NCBI RefSeq assembly: GCF_000260795.1
Contig: NZ_AJGU01000005.1
Span: 51,613-115,612, forward strand
Direction: 5' to 3'
DNA from: Treponema sp. JC4
GTDB taxonomy: Bacteria > Spirochaetota > Spirochaetia > Treponematales > Treponemataceae
Length of the DNA: 64,000 nucleotides
Shown piece by piece: positions 1-8,697 of this stretch. Positions within the stretch are counted from its first letter, which is position 1. Each line of letters starts with the position of its first letter. Position numbers and translations under genes: made by a program. The notes under the pieces are model-generated. The model worked only from the letters and a program-made list of their open reading frames with translations, made no database searches and had not been told where the DNA came from.

Positions 1-1239
1 AAGAAATTGTTATTTTGTCTGTTTATTTCAGTTGGATTTTCAATCACCGCTCTTTCTGCCCAGGAGCAGAATCTGGGGGACGGGCAGAAAATTATTTACA
101 CAGAACGCCAGCAGCAGCTTATGCTTTCTCCGGAAAATATCCGGCTTGTAAAAGAGGCTGATGAAAGCAAGGGCGGATATCATCTTTATGTCAAAAAATC
201 TCCTTTTGTAGGGTCGATTTTGCTTACAGAAACAACAAAAGACCCTGCCGGCAAAATTGATAATTACGCTTATCGTGCGCCTGAATATAATCCTGTTAAT
301 GGTGATGAAATCCGCATTCTGGACGGAAAAAAGCTTGATACAGATTATGCCCGTTACAGTCTTGTAGATTCTACCCCTGAAGAAACTGACTTTTTTGGAC
401 TTGCCTTCCATATTTATATTCCTCCGAAGCTTGTTTACGGATATCCCTGGTCTCGTCACGGTGAAATTGAAATTGGAAAAGGAACCTTTATCAATATCAG
501 AACCTATGAAAAGCCTTATGCAGATTATACTGGCGACTATATGGATAACCCTTATATGTTTGATCTGGTTACTAAAAAAAGACCAAAGCCAGCTCCTCTT
601 CCTGAACCGGAGCCAGAGCCTGAGCCGGAAGTTATTCTTACAAATGATTATAACCCTGTTGCCAGCGAAGCCTTTAAGGAAATTGATAACGGAATGATTT
701 ATTCAAAAGGTCCTGCAACAATTGTAGAAGATATTATGGGCGTTATCGATGGATTTGATAAAACAAAGCCTCTTGATTTGGTTCTTGCTGTTGATGCTAC
801 AGGCAGTATGAAGGATGATATTGATGAGCTGAAGGCCCGCCTTGAACCTGAACTCCGCAAGGTATTCGGGGAAAGTCCTGATGCCCGCTTTGGTCTGCTT
901 TTCTACCGTGACTACGGCGACAACTACAAGTATATGAATCTTCCGGTTAAGCTTTTTGCCTTTACTCAGAATTATGAAAGCTTTAGTGCTAACCTTAAGT
1001 CTATAAGCATGAATGGCCGCGAAGGTGGAGATGTTCCTGAAGCTGTTTATGAAGCTCTTTATGCAAGTGCAGAATTCTTTGAATGGAGACCGGATTCAGA
1101 CCGTCAGATTCTTTTGATTGGTGATGCAGAACCGCATCCTTATCCGCGTATGAGCGGAAAATATTCTAAAGAATATGTAATGGGTGTAGCAGAAAAGAAA
1201 GGTATTAAAGTTCATACAATTCTGTTGCCATCTAACTAG
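1..1239 (+). CDS. Secreted von Willebrand factor A domain protein (start codon outside window)
   Basis: The frame is open from base 1 (Lys-Lys-Leu-Leu-Phe...), giving a signal-peptide n-region and hydrophobic core ending near ALSA-QE. The true start is therefore probably an ATG just before the window, and only the first codon or so is missing. After an N-terminal domain of about 190 residues comes a Pro-Glu repeat linker (EPEPEPEPE) near residue 205, then a vWA domain from about residue 255 to the end. Its metal-site motif is VDATGSM at about 265 (D-x-T-x-S). Such domains bind protein partners through a divalent metal; the partner is unknown. The protein is likely periplasmic or surface-exposed. 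It is convergent with galE across a foldback repeat. Confidence 0.75.
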   Translation, partial: KKLLFCLFISVGFSITALSAQEQNLGDGQKIIYTERQQQLMLSPENIRLVKEADESKGGYHLYVKKSPFVGSILLTETTKDPAGKIDNYAYRAPEYNPVNGDEIRILDGKKLDTDYARYSLVDSTPEETDFFGLAFHIYIPPKLVYGYPWSRHGEIEIGKGTFINIRTYEKPYADYTGDYMDNPYMFDLVTKKRPKPAPLPEPEPEPEPEVILTNDYNPVASEAFKEIDNGMIYSKGPATIVEDIMGVIDGFDKTKPLDLVLAVDATGSMKDDIDELKARLEPELRKVFGESPDARFGLLFYRDYGDNYKYMNLPVKLFAFTQNYESFSANLKSISMNGREGGDVPEAVYEALYASAEFFEWRPDSDRQILLIGDAEPHPYPRMSGKYSKEYVMGVAEKKGIKVHTILLPSN

Positions 1240-1256
1240 AAAGTTTAGGTGAAACT

Positions 1257-1405
1257 GGCGCGAGGGCAGATAGCGTGGGGCAAAAATTAGTAACGGTAAA
1301 AATATAAAATACAATTGTCTATTTTTTTACCGTTACTATTTCATAACAAAAATAGCATGTAGCGAGGTACCGAGCGGTTTTGCCACATGCTATCTGTCCG
1401 GGAGC
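1257..1405 (-). repeat. Foldback intergenic repeat, family R1, copy 1
   Basis: Read on the minus strand it carries the family landmarks: GCTCCCGG at one end, then AAAACCGCTCGG, CGCTACATGCTATTTTTG, TTTTTGCCC, and CCCTCGCGCC at the other end. The outer arms (1266-1283 and 1379-1396, AGATAGC...GCTATCT) pair with each other. The centre differs from the other copies and holds a perfect 15-bp inverted repeat, 1288-1302 with 1324-1338 (TAGTAACGGTAAAAA). That hairpin may end transcription for the convergent vWA and galE genes. Other copies lie at 21403, 25677 and 30851, with a partial copy at the window end. Confidence 0.75.
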
Positions 1406-1427
1406 TAACTTTTAGTTAAAGTCTATA

Positions 1428-2387
1428 CTACTTGTAAACTTCCCAAGTTGTCTTAACCAGTGTATCAACATCGCTGTATTTTGGTTCCCAGCCGAGCAAT
1501 TCTTTTGCAAGTTTTGAACTTGTGTAAAGGCTTGCAGGGTCACCAGGGCGGCGTGGAGCGTCTTCTGCAGGAATTGGCTTTCCTGTGATTTTGCGGGCAG
1601 CGTCAAGAAGCTCTTTTACTGTTGTTCCCTTTTCTGTTCCCAGGTTCAATTTAATGCTTTTATCATTCTTTGCAATGTAATCCAAAGCCATTACGTGAGC
1701 ACGGGCAAGGTCTGTTACGTGAACATAATCGCGGATACAGGTTCCGTCGCGTGTGTCGTAGTCAGTTCCAAATACTTTGAGTTCGCGCTGGCCAAGGGCT
1801 GCTTCCATAATACGTGGAAGAAGATTTTCAGGTTTCTGTTCAAGACCGCGGATTTTTCCTTCAGGATCATAACCTGCTGCGTTGAAGTAGCGGAGAGCTG
1901 CAAAGCGCATTCCCTTAAGCTGATCGTACCAGCCCATAAAGCGTTCAATTTCAAGCTTTGTGAATCCGTAGTAGTTGATTGGATTCTGAGGATGATTTTC
2001 GTCCATTGGAAGATACTGTGGTTCTCCGAAAGTTGCAGCAGAAGAAGAGAAAATCATTTTTTTACAGTTGTGGGCAACAGCTGCGTTCATGATGTTCAAA
2101 GTACCTGTGATGTTGTTTACGCTGTATTTTTCTGGCGCAATCATAGATTCGCCTGCTGCCTTAAATGCTGCAAGGTGAACAAATGCGTCAAAGCCGCGTG
2201 CAAAAGCTGCATCCAAATCAGCTGGAATCAAAATGTTTCCATAAATAAAGTCATTTTCAGGGAAAAGGTTTACGCGCAATCCTGAAGAAAGGTTATCAAA
2301 TACAGTTACCTTGTGGCCTGCTGCCATCATCTCTTTTACAACGTGGCTTCCGATATATCCGGCACCACCAATTACTAATACTTTCAT
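1428..2387 (-). CDS. galE: UDP-glucose 4-epimerase
   Basis: This is an extended short-chain dehydrogenase of about 319 residues that interconverts UDP-glucose and UDP-galactose in the cytoplasm, feeding the Leloir pathway and envelope glycan synthesis. The N-terminal NAD-binding motif GGAGYIGSH is present. A catalytic YxxxK (YYGFTKLE) and the C-terminal RRPGDPASLY motif also match GalE. I chose the ATG at 2387 because GGAGG lies 8 nt upstream; an in-frame extension of five residues covers that site. It follows the lipoprotein gene at 2405-2821 with an 18-nt gap, so the two are probably cotranscribed. Confidence 0.93.
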   Translation of the reverse strand: MKVLVIGGAGYIGSHVVKEMMAAGHKVTVFDNLSSGLRVNLFPENDFIYGNILIPADLDAAFARGFDAFVHLAAFKAAGESMIAPEKYSVNNITGTLNIMNAAVAHNCKKMIFSSSAATFGEPQYLPMDENHPQNPINYYGFTKLEIERFMGWYDQLKGMRFAALRYFNAAGYDPEGKIRGLEQKPENLLPRIMEAALGQRELKVFGTDYDTRDGTCIRDYVHVTDLARAHVMALDYIAKNDKSIKLNLGTEKGTTVKELLDAARKITGKPIPAEDAPRRPGDPASLYTSSKLAKELLGWEPKYSDVDTLVKTTWEVYK

Positions 2388-2404
2388 ATGTACGACCTCC
2401 AAAT

Positions 2405-2821
2405 TTATTTCTCGTATACTAAAACCGTAATGTACGGCTCATCAGTCTTTTTTAATTCTGTATTTATTCGTACCCAGAATCCTTCAATTAATTCTTTTCC
2501 TTCCGGAATCTGTGATTTCAGCTGTTCTTCCGAGTGGTCAACATTGATTCCGCTGCCTGTAAGAACCTCCAGCTTGTCTGCTGTTTTCCCTAAAGCCCTG
2601 GAAAGCTTATCAGTTTTTCCATCAATTGCAGCTTCTACCCATTCCGGAAGAGGCATGCCGAATCCCTTGTACTTCCAGTCGTCAAAGCGGGAATTATTTT
2701 TTTCTGATTTATATGACGGAGCTGCTTTCTTTTCCTGTTCAGCTGCAGAAGTCGAATTTGAAGCACAGCCCAGCAAAAATATGGTGAGTAAGATTACAAT
2801 TGAAGAACAAATTTTTTTCAT
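2405..2821 (-). CDS. Small lipoprotein of unknown function
   Basis: The protein has about 138 residues. It begins MKKICSSIVILLTIFLLGC, a signal peptide with lipobox LLGC, so it should be lipidated and anchored in a membrane. The rest has no fold I recognise; it is polar after a Ser/Ala/Lys-rich stretch and contains a WKYKGFGMPLPEW segment. The start at 2821 is preferred over the frame seven codons upstream because the upstream residues (MYVIIKE) do not fit a signal peptide. It sits directly upstream of galE, but this gives no functional clue. Confidence 0.7.
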   Translation of the reverse strand: MKKICSSIVILLTIFLLGCASNSTSAAEQEKKAAPSYKSEKNNSRFDDWKYKGFGMPLPEWVEAAIDGKTDKLSRALGKTADKLEVLTGSGINVDHSEEQLKSQIPEGKELIEGFWVRINTELKKTDEPYITVLVYEK

Positions 2822-2938
2822 CTCTTTTATAATAACATACAAAAAATGACTTGTTAATGCGCTTTTAGCTAAAACTCAAAATTAGACCATACTATTCTCA
2901 AAGCTATTTCCGTAATTTTAAATATGTAACCTTAACGG

Positions 2939-2973
2939 TTTAAAAAAGTTTAAATTTCGGGTAGACTAAAATT
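2939..2973 (+). promoter_or_regulatory. Promoter predicted to give a leaderless mRNA
   Basis: TTTAAA at 2939-2944, a 17-nt spacer, TAGACT at 2962-2967, then 6 nt to the ATG at 2974. No Shine-Dalgarno site precedes the ATG, and the expected transcription start falls on or next to it. The same geometry recurs at 18753, 25856, 27720 and 31016. Confidence 0.45.
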
Positions 2974-3372
2974 ATGAAAAAAATTTTTATCGTTACATGC
3001 ATTGCATCACTTTTTCTTTTATTTTCATGCGCATCATTAAAAAGTGTTCCACAGGATTTAACTGCAGCACAGATTATTCAGATGGGACAGAATTATCTTG
3101 ATACAGGTGATTATAAATCGGCTGAACTTTGTTACAACACTGTTCTTGAACGCTATGGTACAAATGCCGCTGTTTATGTAGAGGCTAAGTACGAGCTTGG
3201 TAATGTTTATTATAAATCAAAGCAGTATCAGCAGGCTTATGATACATTAACTGAACTTCTTGATATCTACGGTTATTCACAGGGACAGCTTCCTGGCGCT
3301 TATAAAAAGCTTGCTCAGATTGGCCTTGATAAGATTCCGGAAAACAAAATTACTAAAAAACAGGGATATTAA
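2974..3372 (+). CDS. Small TPR-type lipoprotein
   Basis: The 132-residue protein starts with a lipoprotein signal (MKKIFIVTCIASLFLLFSC, lipobox LFSC). It continues with about two tetratricopeptide-like helical repeats: GQNYLDTGDYKSAELCYNTV near 38-58 and YELGNVYYKSKQYQQAYDTL near 72-92. TPRs are protein-interaction scaffolds, so a periplasmic or membrane-tethered adaptor role is likely, in the way YfiO/BamD-like proteins act, though it is much shorter than BamD. The GH3 lipoprotein gene follows after 11 nt, so they form a transcription unit with the M20 peptidase. Confidence 0.75.
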   Translation: MKKIFIVTCIASLFLLFSCASLKSVPQDLTAAQIIQMGQNYLDTGDYKSAELCYNTVLERYGTNAAVYVEAKYELGNVYYKSKQYQQAYDTLTELLDIYGYSQGQLPGAYKKLAQIGLDKIPENKITKKQGY

Positions 3373-3383
3373 TAAGCAGCTGT

Positions 3384-4535
3384 ATGAAAAAGCATATATT
3401 CCTGCTGATATCATCTAGTTTTTTTCTTTTTTCCGCTTGTGCAACATTAAATACAAAGTCAGAAAACTCTTATGACAGCAAAATCACAAAAACTGCAGAA
3501 GAGCTTCTTTCTGAAATGACTCTGGAAGAAAAGGTCGGCCAGCTTTTTGTGATCCAACCCGATCAGCTTGATTTGAAATTCGGTAGCGTAAAAAATTATA
3601 AATACTGGAAATCTTTACCTGCATCTCAGAAAAAAAATCTTCAAAAATATCCGGTTGGCGGCTTTATAATTTTTGGCGGCAATATTAAATCAGAAAAACA
3701 GCTTAAGGCCTTGAATGCCCAGCTTAAATCTGCCTGCAAAATCACTCCTTTTATGGCTGTTGATGAAGAAGGTGGCAGGGTTACCCGTCTTGCAAAAACT
3801 AAGTCTCTGGGGCTTAAAAATGTCGATTCAATGGAAGAAATTGGTTCGACAGGAGATATAAAAAAAGCCCGTCAGGCTGGTCAATACATTGGCTCTTATC
3901 TTTACGATTACGGTTTTAACTGGGATTTTGCTCCTGTAACTGATGTAAATACTAATCCTGAAAACAGGGTAATTGGAAACCGGGCTTTTGGAAGTGACCC
4001 GAATCTTGTAGCAGATATGGCAGGCGCTTATCTTGATGGACTTCATTCTCATAAGGTTATGGGCTGTATAAAGCATTTTCCTGGTCATGGTGACACAAAG
4101 GATGATACCCACGTGGATTTTGTTTACGTTGCTAAAAACTGGGACGAACTTAAACAATGTGAGCTTATTCCATTTGTAAAGAACTTAAAGAAGGCAGACA
4201 GTGTGATGATGGCTCATGTTACGGTTCCTGCTGTTTCCGGCGAAGAAATTCCTGCATCTCTTTCTACGGAGATGATTGTTGGAAAACTCCGCGGTGAACT
4301 TGGCTATAAGGGACTTATTCTTACAGATTCTCTGGGAATGGGGGCAATTAAAAAGCATTACGGTGCTGGCAATGCTGCGGTAATGGCCTTTAATGCCGGA
4401 AACGATATCATTCTTATGCCGGCTGAATTCTACAAAGCCTGGGACGGAATGCTTGAAGCCTGCCGGAATGGTGAAATTTCTGAAAAAAGACTTAACGAGA
4501 GTGTTTTACGAATACTAAAAACGAAGGGATATTAA
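3384..4535 (+). CDS. Glycoside hydrolase family 3 lipoprotein (NagZ-like)
   Basis: The protein has 383 residues. Its lipoprotein signal ends at FSAC, so it is membrane-anchored. The catalytic domain shows the GH3 beta-N-acetylhexosaminidase motif KHFPGHGDTKDDTHVD, which carries the Asp/His acid-base dyad used by NagZ-type enzymes. ILTDSLGMGAI near residue 315 carries the nucleophile Asp. NagZ removes GlcNAc from muropeptides in the cytoplasm; the lipoprotein signal suggests that this homologue acts outside the cytoplasm on peptidoglycan fragments or other beta-linked hexosamines. Its stop overlaps the next start (TAATG), indicating translational coupling with the M20 peptidase. Confidence 0.85.
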   Translation: MKKHIFLLISSSFFLFSACATLNTKSENSYDSKITKTAEELLSEMTLEEKVGQLFVIQPDQLDLKFGSVKNYKYWKSLPASQKKNLQKYPVGGFIIFGGNIKSEKQLKALNAQLKSACKITPFMAVDEEGGRVTRLAKTKSLGLKNVDSMEEIGSTGDIKKARQAGQYIGSYLYDYGFNWDFAPVTDVNTNPENRVIGNRAFGSDPNLVADMAGAYLDGLHSHKVMGCIKHFPGHGDTKDDTHVDFVYVAKNWDELKQCELIPFVKNLKKADSVMMAHVTVPAVSGEEIPASLSTEMIVGKLRGELGYKGLILTDSLGMGAIKKHYGAGNAAVMAFNAGNDIILMPAEFYKAWDGMLEACRNGEISEKRLNESVLRILKTKGY

Positions 4536-5746
4536 TGACAGATATTAGAACTTTTATGAATGAAAATCGCGGTCTTGCGATTGAACTTGAAAAACTTTTA
4601 ACTTCAATTAAAGCTATGGCTCCTCAGAACGGTGGAGACGGAGAAAGCGAAAAATGCGCTGCCCTCAAAAAATGGCTCTTTTTACACGGTTTTGAACATC
4701 TTGAACAGTATGACGCACCGGACAGCCGTGTAAGCTCGGGTGTACGTCCTAACCTTGTTGCAACAATTCCTGGACAGAGTGATGAGCACACAGTATGGAG
4801 TATTGCCCATATGGATGTTGTTCCTACCGGCGATCTTAAACTCTGGAATACAAATCCATGGGAATGTGTTGAAAAAGACGGCCTTTTGTATGGACGTGGT
4901 GTAGAAGATAACCAGCAGGGACTGGTTTCTGGCGTTCTTGCTGCCCTCTACTTTATTAAGAATAAAATTACTCCGGCTTATACTGTAAAACTTCTTTTTG
5001 CAGCCGATGAAGAATGCGGTAGTGACCTTGGTATGGTCTGGCTTTTGAAAAATACAGAGCTTTTCAAAAAGCAGGATTTAATTTTGATTCCGGACGGAGG
5101 AGATCCTAAAGGCGAAACAATCGAAATTGCAGAAAAGAACCTTATGTGGCTTAGAGTTCATGTATTTGGAAAGCAGACTCATGGTTCCCGCCCGGACAGC
5201 GGAGCAAATGCCTGCCTTGCAGCCAGTGAACTTGCCCTTAAAATTAACGGTCTTGAAAAGGTTTTTGATAAGCGGGATCCTCTTTTTGAGCCTCCATATT
5301 CAACCTTCCAGCCGACAATGCGCCTTAAGAATGTAGACGGCATCAATATTATTCCTGGTGAAGATGTAAGCTGCTTTGACTGCAGAATTCTTCCTTGTTA
5401 TACCCTTGCCCAGGTAAAAGAAAAGGTTGATGAAATCTGTTCTGAAGTTGAAAAGAAATACGGGGTAAAAATCGAATACGAGGTTCCTCAGAAATCAGAA
5501 TCTCCTGCAAGTCCTGCAGATGCTCCTGTTGTAAGAAAACTTGCCGAAGCACTTAAAAAGGTTCACGGAATTGATGCTAAGTGCATTGGTATTGGTGGCG
5601 GAACTGTTGCTGCAGAACTTCGCCGTGAAGGAATTGATGCTGCCGTATGGAGTACTCTTGATGATCAGGCTCATCAGCCTAATGAATACTGCAAGGTGGA
5701 AAATCTTCTTGCAGATGCTATGACACTTGTAGAAATGTTCAGATAG
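4535..5746 (+). CDS. M20 family metallopeptidase (ArgE/DapE/CPG2 type)
   Basis: This 403-residue cytoplasmic zinc hydrolase releases or deacylates amino acids from small peptides or acyl-amino acids. Metal-ligand motifs are visible in order: IAHMDVVP (His), GVEDNQQG (Asp), DEECGSD (catalytic Glu and ligand Glu), IPDGGD (Asp), and near the C-terminus DDQAHQPNEY (His). The middle region (MWLRVHVFGKQTHGSRPDSG) matches the dimerisation domain with its conserved His. The size is usual for PepV/dipeptidase-like M20 enzymes. It overlaps the GH3 gene by one base, and together they may recycle cell-wall or peptide material. Confidence 0.88.
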   Translation: MTDIRTFMNENRGLAIELEKLLTSIKAMAPQNGGDGESEKCAALKKWLFLHGFEHLEQYDAPDSRVSSGVRPNLVATIPGQSDEHTVWSIAHMDVVPTGDLKLWNTNPWECVEKDGLLYGRGVEDNQQGLVSGVLAALYFIKNKITPAYTVKLLFAADEECGSDLGMVWLLKNTELFKKQDLILIPDGGDPKGETIEIAEKNLMWLRVHVFGKQTHGSRPDSGANACLAASELALKINGLEKVFDKRDPLFEPPYSTFQPTMRLKNVDGINIIPGEDVSCFDCRILPCYTLAQVKEKVDEICSEVEKKYGVKIEYEVPQKSESPASPADAPVVRKLAEALKKVHGIDAKCIGIGGGTVAAELRREGIDAAVWSTLDDQAHQPNEYCKVENLLADAMTLVEMFR

Positions 5747-5765
5747 GTAAAATAAAAATGCTTTC

Positions 5766-5900
5766 GTGGGGAACTCTGTTTTGTTCCGCCGAGAAATGCA
5801 GGAACGCGGTATGAATAAGAAAGCCTTATTCGTTACCGCGTTTTTTTTATGGGTAACGTTCTGCTAGCGTTTCTATGCTACACAAAACAGAGTTCCCCAC
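5766..5900. terminator. Nested inverted repeat between convergent genes
   Basis: The outer arms are a perfect 19-bp inverted repeat (5766-5784 with 5882-5900, GTGGGGAACTCTGTTTTGT). Inside is a second inverted repeat (5803-5819 with 5825-5842, AACGCGGTA...TACCGCGTT, one small internal mismatch) followed by eight T residues. The inner hairpin is a good Rho-independent terminator for the M20 gene. The outer pairing would cover both strands between M20 and mraY. Confidence 0.75.
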
Positions 5901-5914
5901 TAAGTTCTTTTCTA

Positions 5915-6991
5915 CTATCGGATTTTAAAGAACATACCTAATAAGATAATAGAAATAAGAATCTGCATCATCATGAATTTCAGCAGAACCTGAGTTGGAG
6001 ACCAGCCGTGGTTCTTTCGCATATGATCATGAAGAGGGAAGCGGATTGTAGAGAAAATCTTAATCTTGAAAAAGCGAAGCAGGAAAACTTTAAGAAGTCC
6101 CATACCGCCGTTTATAAAGATGATGAAAGAGGTTGCAAGAATCAGAAATGGGTTGCAGCTTGCCATAACGCAGACTCCGATAAAGAAACCAAGAGCGCGG
6201 CTTCCGGCATCTCCCATAAGACACTGGCTTGGGAAGGCGTTGTGCCACAAATAGCCCATTACTACACCGGCAAGGGCAAAAATCATAACAGCCCAGCGGG
6301 CACCAAAGGCAAAGTGAGGAACCAGAAGGTAATCTGCAATATCCTTGTGACCAAGAATAAAGTAGAAAACACAGCCCAGAGTCAAAAGGGCAAGAAGAAC
6401 AAGAGTTCCTGAAAGACCGTCAATTCCATCTGTACAGTTTGTTGTATTGATAGAAGCCCAGATAAGAACTGTAGATACAATTACAAATACAATTTTATTT
6501 ACCGCAACCTGATTTGTCAGGAAGGGCAGCCAGAAGCGGACAATTCCGTCTTCACTAGAAAGCTTGAGAGCATTGTAAATTACCAGAGATGCTGCAATAC
6601 CAATCACTAAATCAAGGGCACCCTTAAGGTATTCACCCCAGGAAGAAATGCTTCTGTCGTCTAAAAAGCCTGTAAGCATTGTAAGCCAGGTTAAAAGAAG
6701 AACTGCTGTCTGCGCAAAAGACATTGGAATCAAAAGAAAGCAGAGGGCAACAAAAATTGTAATAAATACACTGCCGGCTCCTGTTGGCTTTCCCTTTGCA
6801 GCTTCGGCATTTTCCTTGATTGTGAATTCGCGGCCACGGTCGTGGGGAAGAATGTTATAGAAATTTGGAATAAGAGTCATTGAAAGAAAGAATCCCAGGT
6901 AGAGGGCAAGAACAATCAGAACTGTATAGGAAGTGAAAAGTCTTGCTGGTCCAAAAAATTCTTTTAAATACTGACCAAAATAATAAAGCAT
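5915..6991 (-). CDS. mraY: Phospho-N-acetylmuramoyl-pentapeptide transferase
   Basis: MraY transfers phospho-MurNAc-pentapeptide from UDP to undecaprenyl phosphate, making lipid I at the inner membrane. The 358-residue protein has about ten hydrophobic segments. Family signatures are present: DDRS (the paired Asp of the active site) in the first third, NCTDGIDGLSG (MraY usually NxTDGLDGL), GDAGSRALGFF, and HDHMRKNHGW. The last corresponds to the usual HHH motif, here HDH. It is transcribed toward the M20 gene, and the PurH-like gene lies 27 nt upstream on the same strand. Confidence 0.92.
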   Translation of the reverse strand: MLYYFGQYLKEFFGPARLFTSYTVLIVLALYLGFFLSMTLIPNFYNILPHDRGREFTIKENAEAAKGKPTGAGSVFITIFVALCFLLIPMSFAQTAVLLLTWLTMLTGFLDDRSISSWGEYLKGALDLVIGIAASLVIYNALKLSSEDGIVRFWLPFLTNQVAVNKIVFVIVSTVLIWASINTTNCTDGIDGLSGTLVLLALLTLGCVFYFILGHKDIADYLLVPHFAFGARWAVMIFALAGVVMGYLWHNAFPSQCLMGDAGSRALGFFIGVCVMASCNPFLILATSFIIFINGGMGLLKVFLLRFFKIKIFSTIRFPLHDHMRKNHGWSPTQVLLKFMMMQILISIILLGMFFKIR

Positions 6992-7018
6992 AAAAAACCT
7001 TCTATAATAAAATATGAA

Positions 7019-8641
7019 TTATAAACTTATGTGAGACATTCCTGTGAAAATCAAGGAAACGTTGTGTTCTTCACAGAAATCAATCAGCTCTTTATCATCG
7101 ACAGAACCGCCGGTTTCTATGATTGTTGATAGTCCAAGATTAACAAGACGGATAATCTCTTCTCCAAAACGGATTTTTTCATCACAGACAAGAACATCTG
7201 CAATAGGATTGTCTGTTGGATTAAAGTCCGCATTACCATTGTGCATGATTGTAGTAGAAGTAACGTGATAATGAACTTCTCCAAGTGCCTTTTCCATTGA
7301 AGGACAGCCCTGCGAAATACCAACAACAGCATTCTGTTTAATAAGAATTGCACTGTAGGAGCGGGTTTTCAGCGCCAGAAGCATACCAAAGGCCAGCTCA
7401 TCAGATTTAATCTGAGAAGGGCGGTTTTTAGTTTTGATATACCAGTGGTCAAAAAGAGAACGCTCATTAGTCTGAATCAAAAAGCCCCCGAAAACAAAGC
7501 GGGCTTCAAAATCTGAACGGTTTTGTTTTGTGGAGTAGATTAATTTAAGATTTTTATTCTGTGCAAAAATCTTTTTGGCGTCGTCTGTAAAATCAGGGGC
7601 AACTATGGCTATAAATTTTCCTTCCATAATTTTCGTTGCGGCATTCTGGTCAATAACAGCCGAACAGCCCAGAATTGCGTCTTCAACATGCTGGGTATCG
7701 TAAATATAAGTTTTTGCATAGGAATCGACAATATTTGTAGCAATTGAAGCGCCCAGTATGTTACCGAATTTTATTGCAAAGGTAAAAACTGTTCCTGCAA
7801 GAGGGGTAAACTGAGTCGTAAAATCATAATTATCTACGTTTGTAGAAGGAACGGTAAACTGAGTTTTTAGGTTTGAATAAAGATTATTCAGGATTTCCCA
7901 GCTCAAGGAAATGTCTTTAAAAAGTGCGTAATCAAGGTCTGTATAATTACAGTTTGCAAAGCTTGAATATTCTTTTTCTTCCGGCAGTCTGTAAAAGGCT
8001 GCTGACTGCTGCTTATTTGTTCCGTGCTTCAAAAGTGACTGGAATTTAAGCGGATAGCAGGCAAAAGTAGGGAAGTATTTTTTCTGCGAGGTATTGTACT
8101 TAAGGGAACCTGCAACACCGGCATCATAGGCTGCAACAAGATTCAGAGCCTTCTGTGCAATATAGGTTCTGAACTCCGGAGTAATATTATCAGTTTTAAG
8201 CTGAATCATTGCTTCCTTGTAATCTGCAGGATCTGTAAGTACAAGAACATTTTCGTGATTATAAAAAGCATATCGTAATATTGAAGAAATGCGGTAATCA
8301 CAGGTTTTAATATCAAAGCGCTGGCTGTCCATATAATAAAAAGGATCCATATTTATACAGACAATATAGATGTTTCCGTCAATTAATTCCGAAGATTGAT
8401 TAAAACTAACTTCTGAATTAAGGCTTGTTGAAACAATGCTGGTGATTACTTTTGAAATATCGTGAGCATAGGCAATATCTGCCGAAAGCGCCATTTCACG
8501 GGTTACAGGAACATGGTTTTTTCTGAGAAGCTCCTCAGTTTTATTTGCAGTCAGAATTGTCCAGCCGGACGCAGTAAGATACTGTGCAAATTCAACAATA
8601 CCATCAGTGTCTTCCACGTGAATTAAAGCTCTTTTTGTCAT
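7019..8641 (-). CDS. Degenerate PurH-like protein (IMP cyclohydrolase/AICAR transformylase homologue)
   Basis: The 540-residue protein follows PurH from end to end: an MGS-like N-terminus (HVEDTDGIVEFAQYL), VLVLTDPADYKEAM, LKHGTNKQQSAAFY at 204-217 (PurH has RYGENPHQ), and a C-terminus GGSVDDKELIDFCEEHN...FTGMSHI close to PurH. Key catalytic motifs are altered. The AICAR-transformylase Lys-His pair of KHANPCG appears as K291-F292 in AIKFGNILG, and the TLHPKVHGG loop of the cyclohydrolase is absent. It is therefore either a very divergent enzyme or a homologue with a new role. No other purine genes are nearby. It probably shares a transcript with mraY. Confidence 0.7.
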   Translation of the reverse strand: MTKRALIHVEDTDGIVEFAQYLTASGWTILTANKTEELLRKNHVPVTREMALSADIAYAHDISKVITSIVSTSLNSEVSFNQSSELIDGNIYIVCINMDPFYYMDSQRFDIKTCDYRISSILRYAFYNHENVLVLTDPADYKEAMIQLKTDNITPEFRTYIAQKALNLVAAYDAGVAGSLKYNTSQKKYFPTFACYPLKFQSLLKHGTNKQQSAAFYRLPEEKEYSSFANCNYTDLDYALFKDISLSWEILNNLYSNLKTQFTVPSTNVDNYDFTTQFTPLAGTVFTFAIKFGNILGASIATNIVDSYAKTYIYDTQHVEDAILGCSAVIDQNAATKIMEGKFIAIVAPDFTDDAKKIFAQNKNLKLIYSTKQNRSDFEARFVFGGFLIQTNERSLFDHWYIKTKNRPSQIKSDELAFGMLLALKTRSYSAILIKQNAVVGISQGCPSMEKALGEVHYHVTSTTIMHNGNADFNPTDNPIADVLVCDEKIRFGEEIIRLVNLGLSTIIETGGSVDDKELIDFCEEHNVSLIFTGMSHISL

Positions 8642-8697
8642 GTAATAATTCTATCAAATAATAGGAAATTTTGAAAGTTTTTGTTACAATGGGCGAT

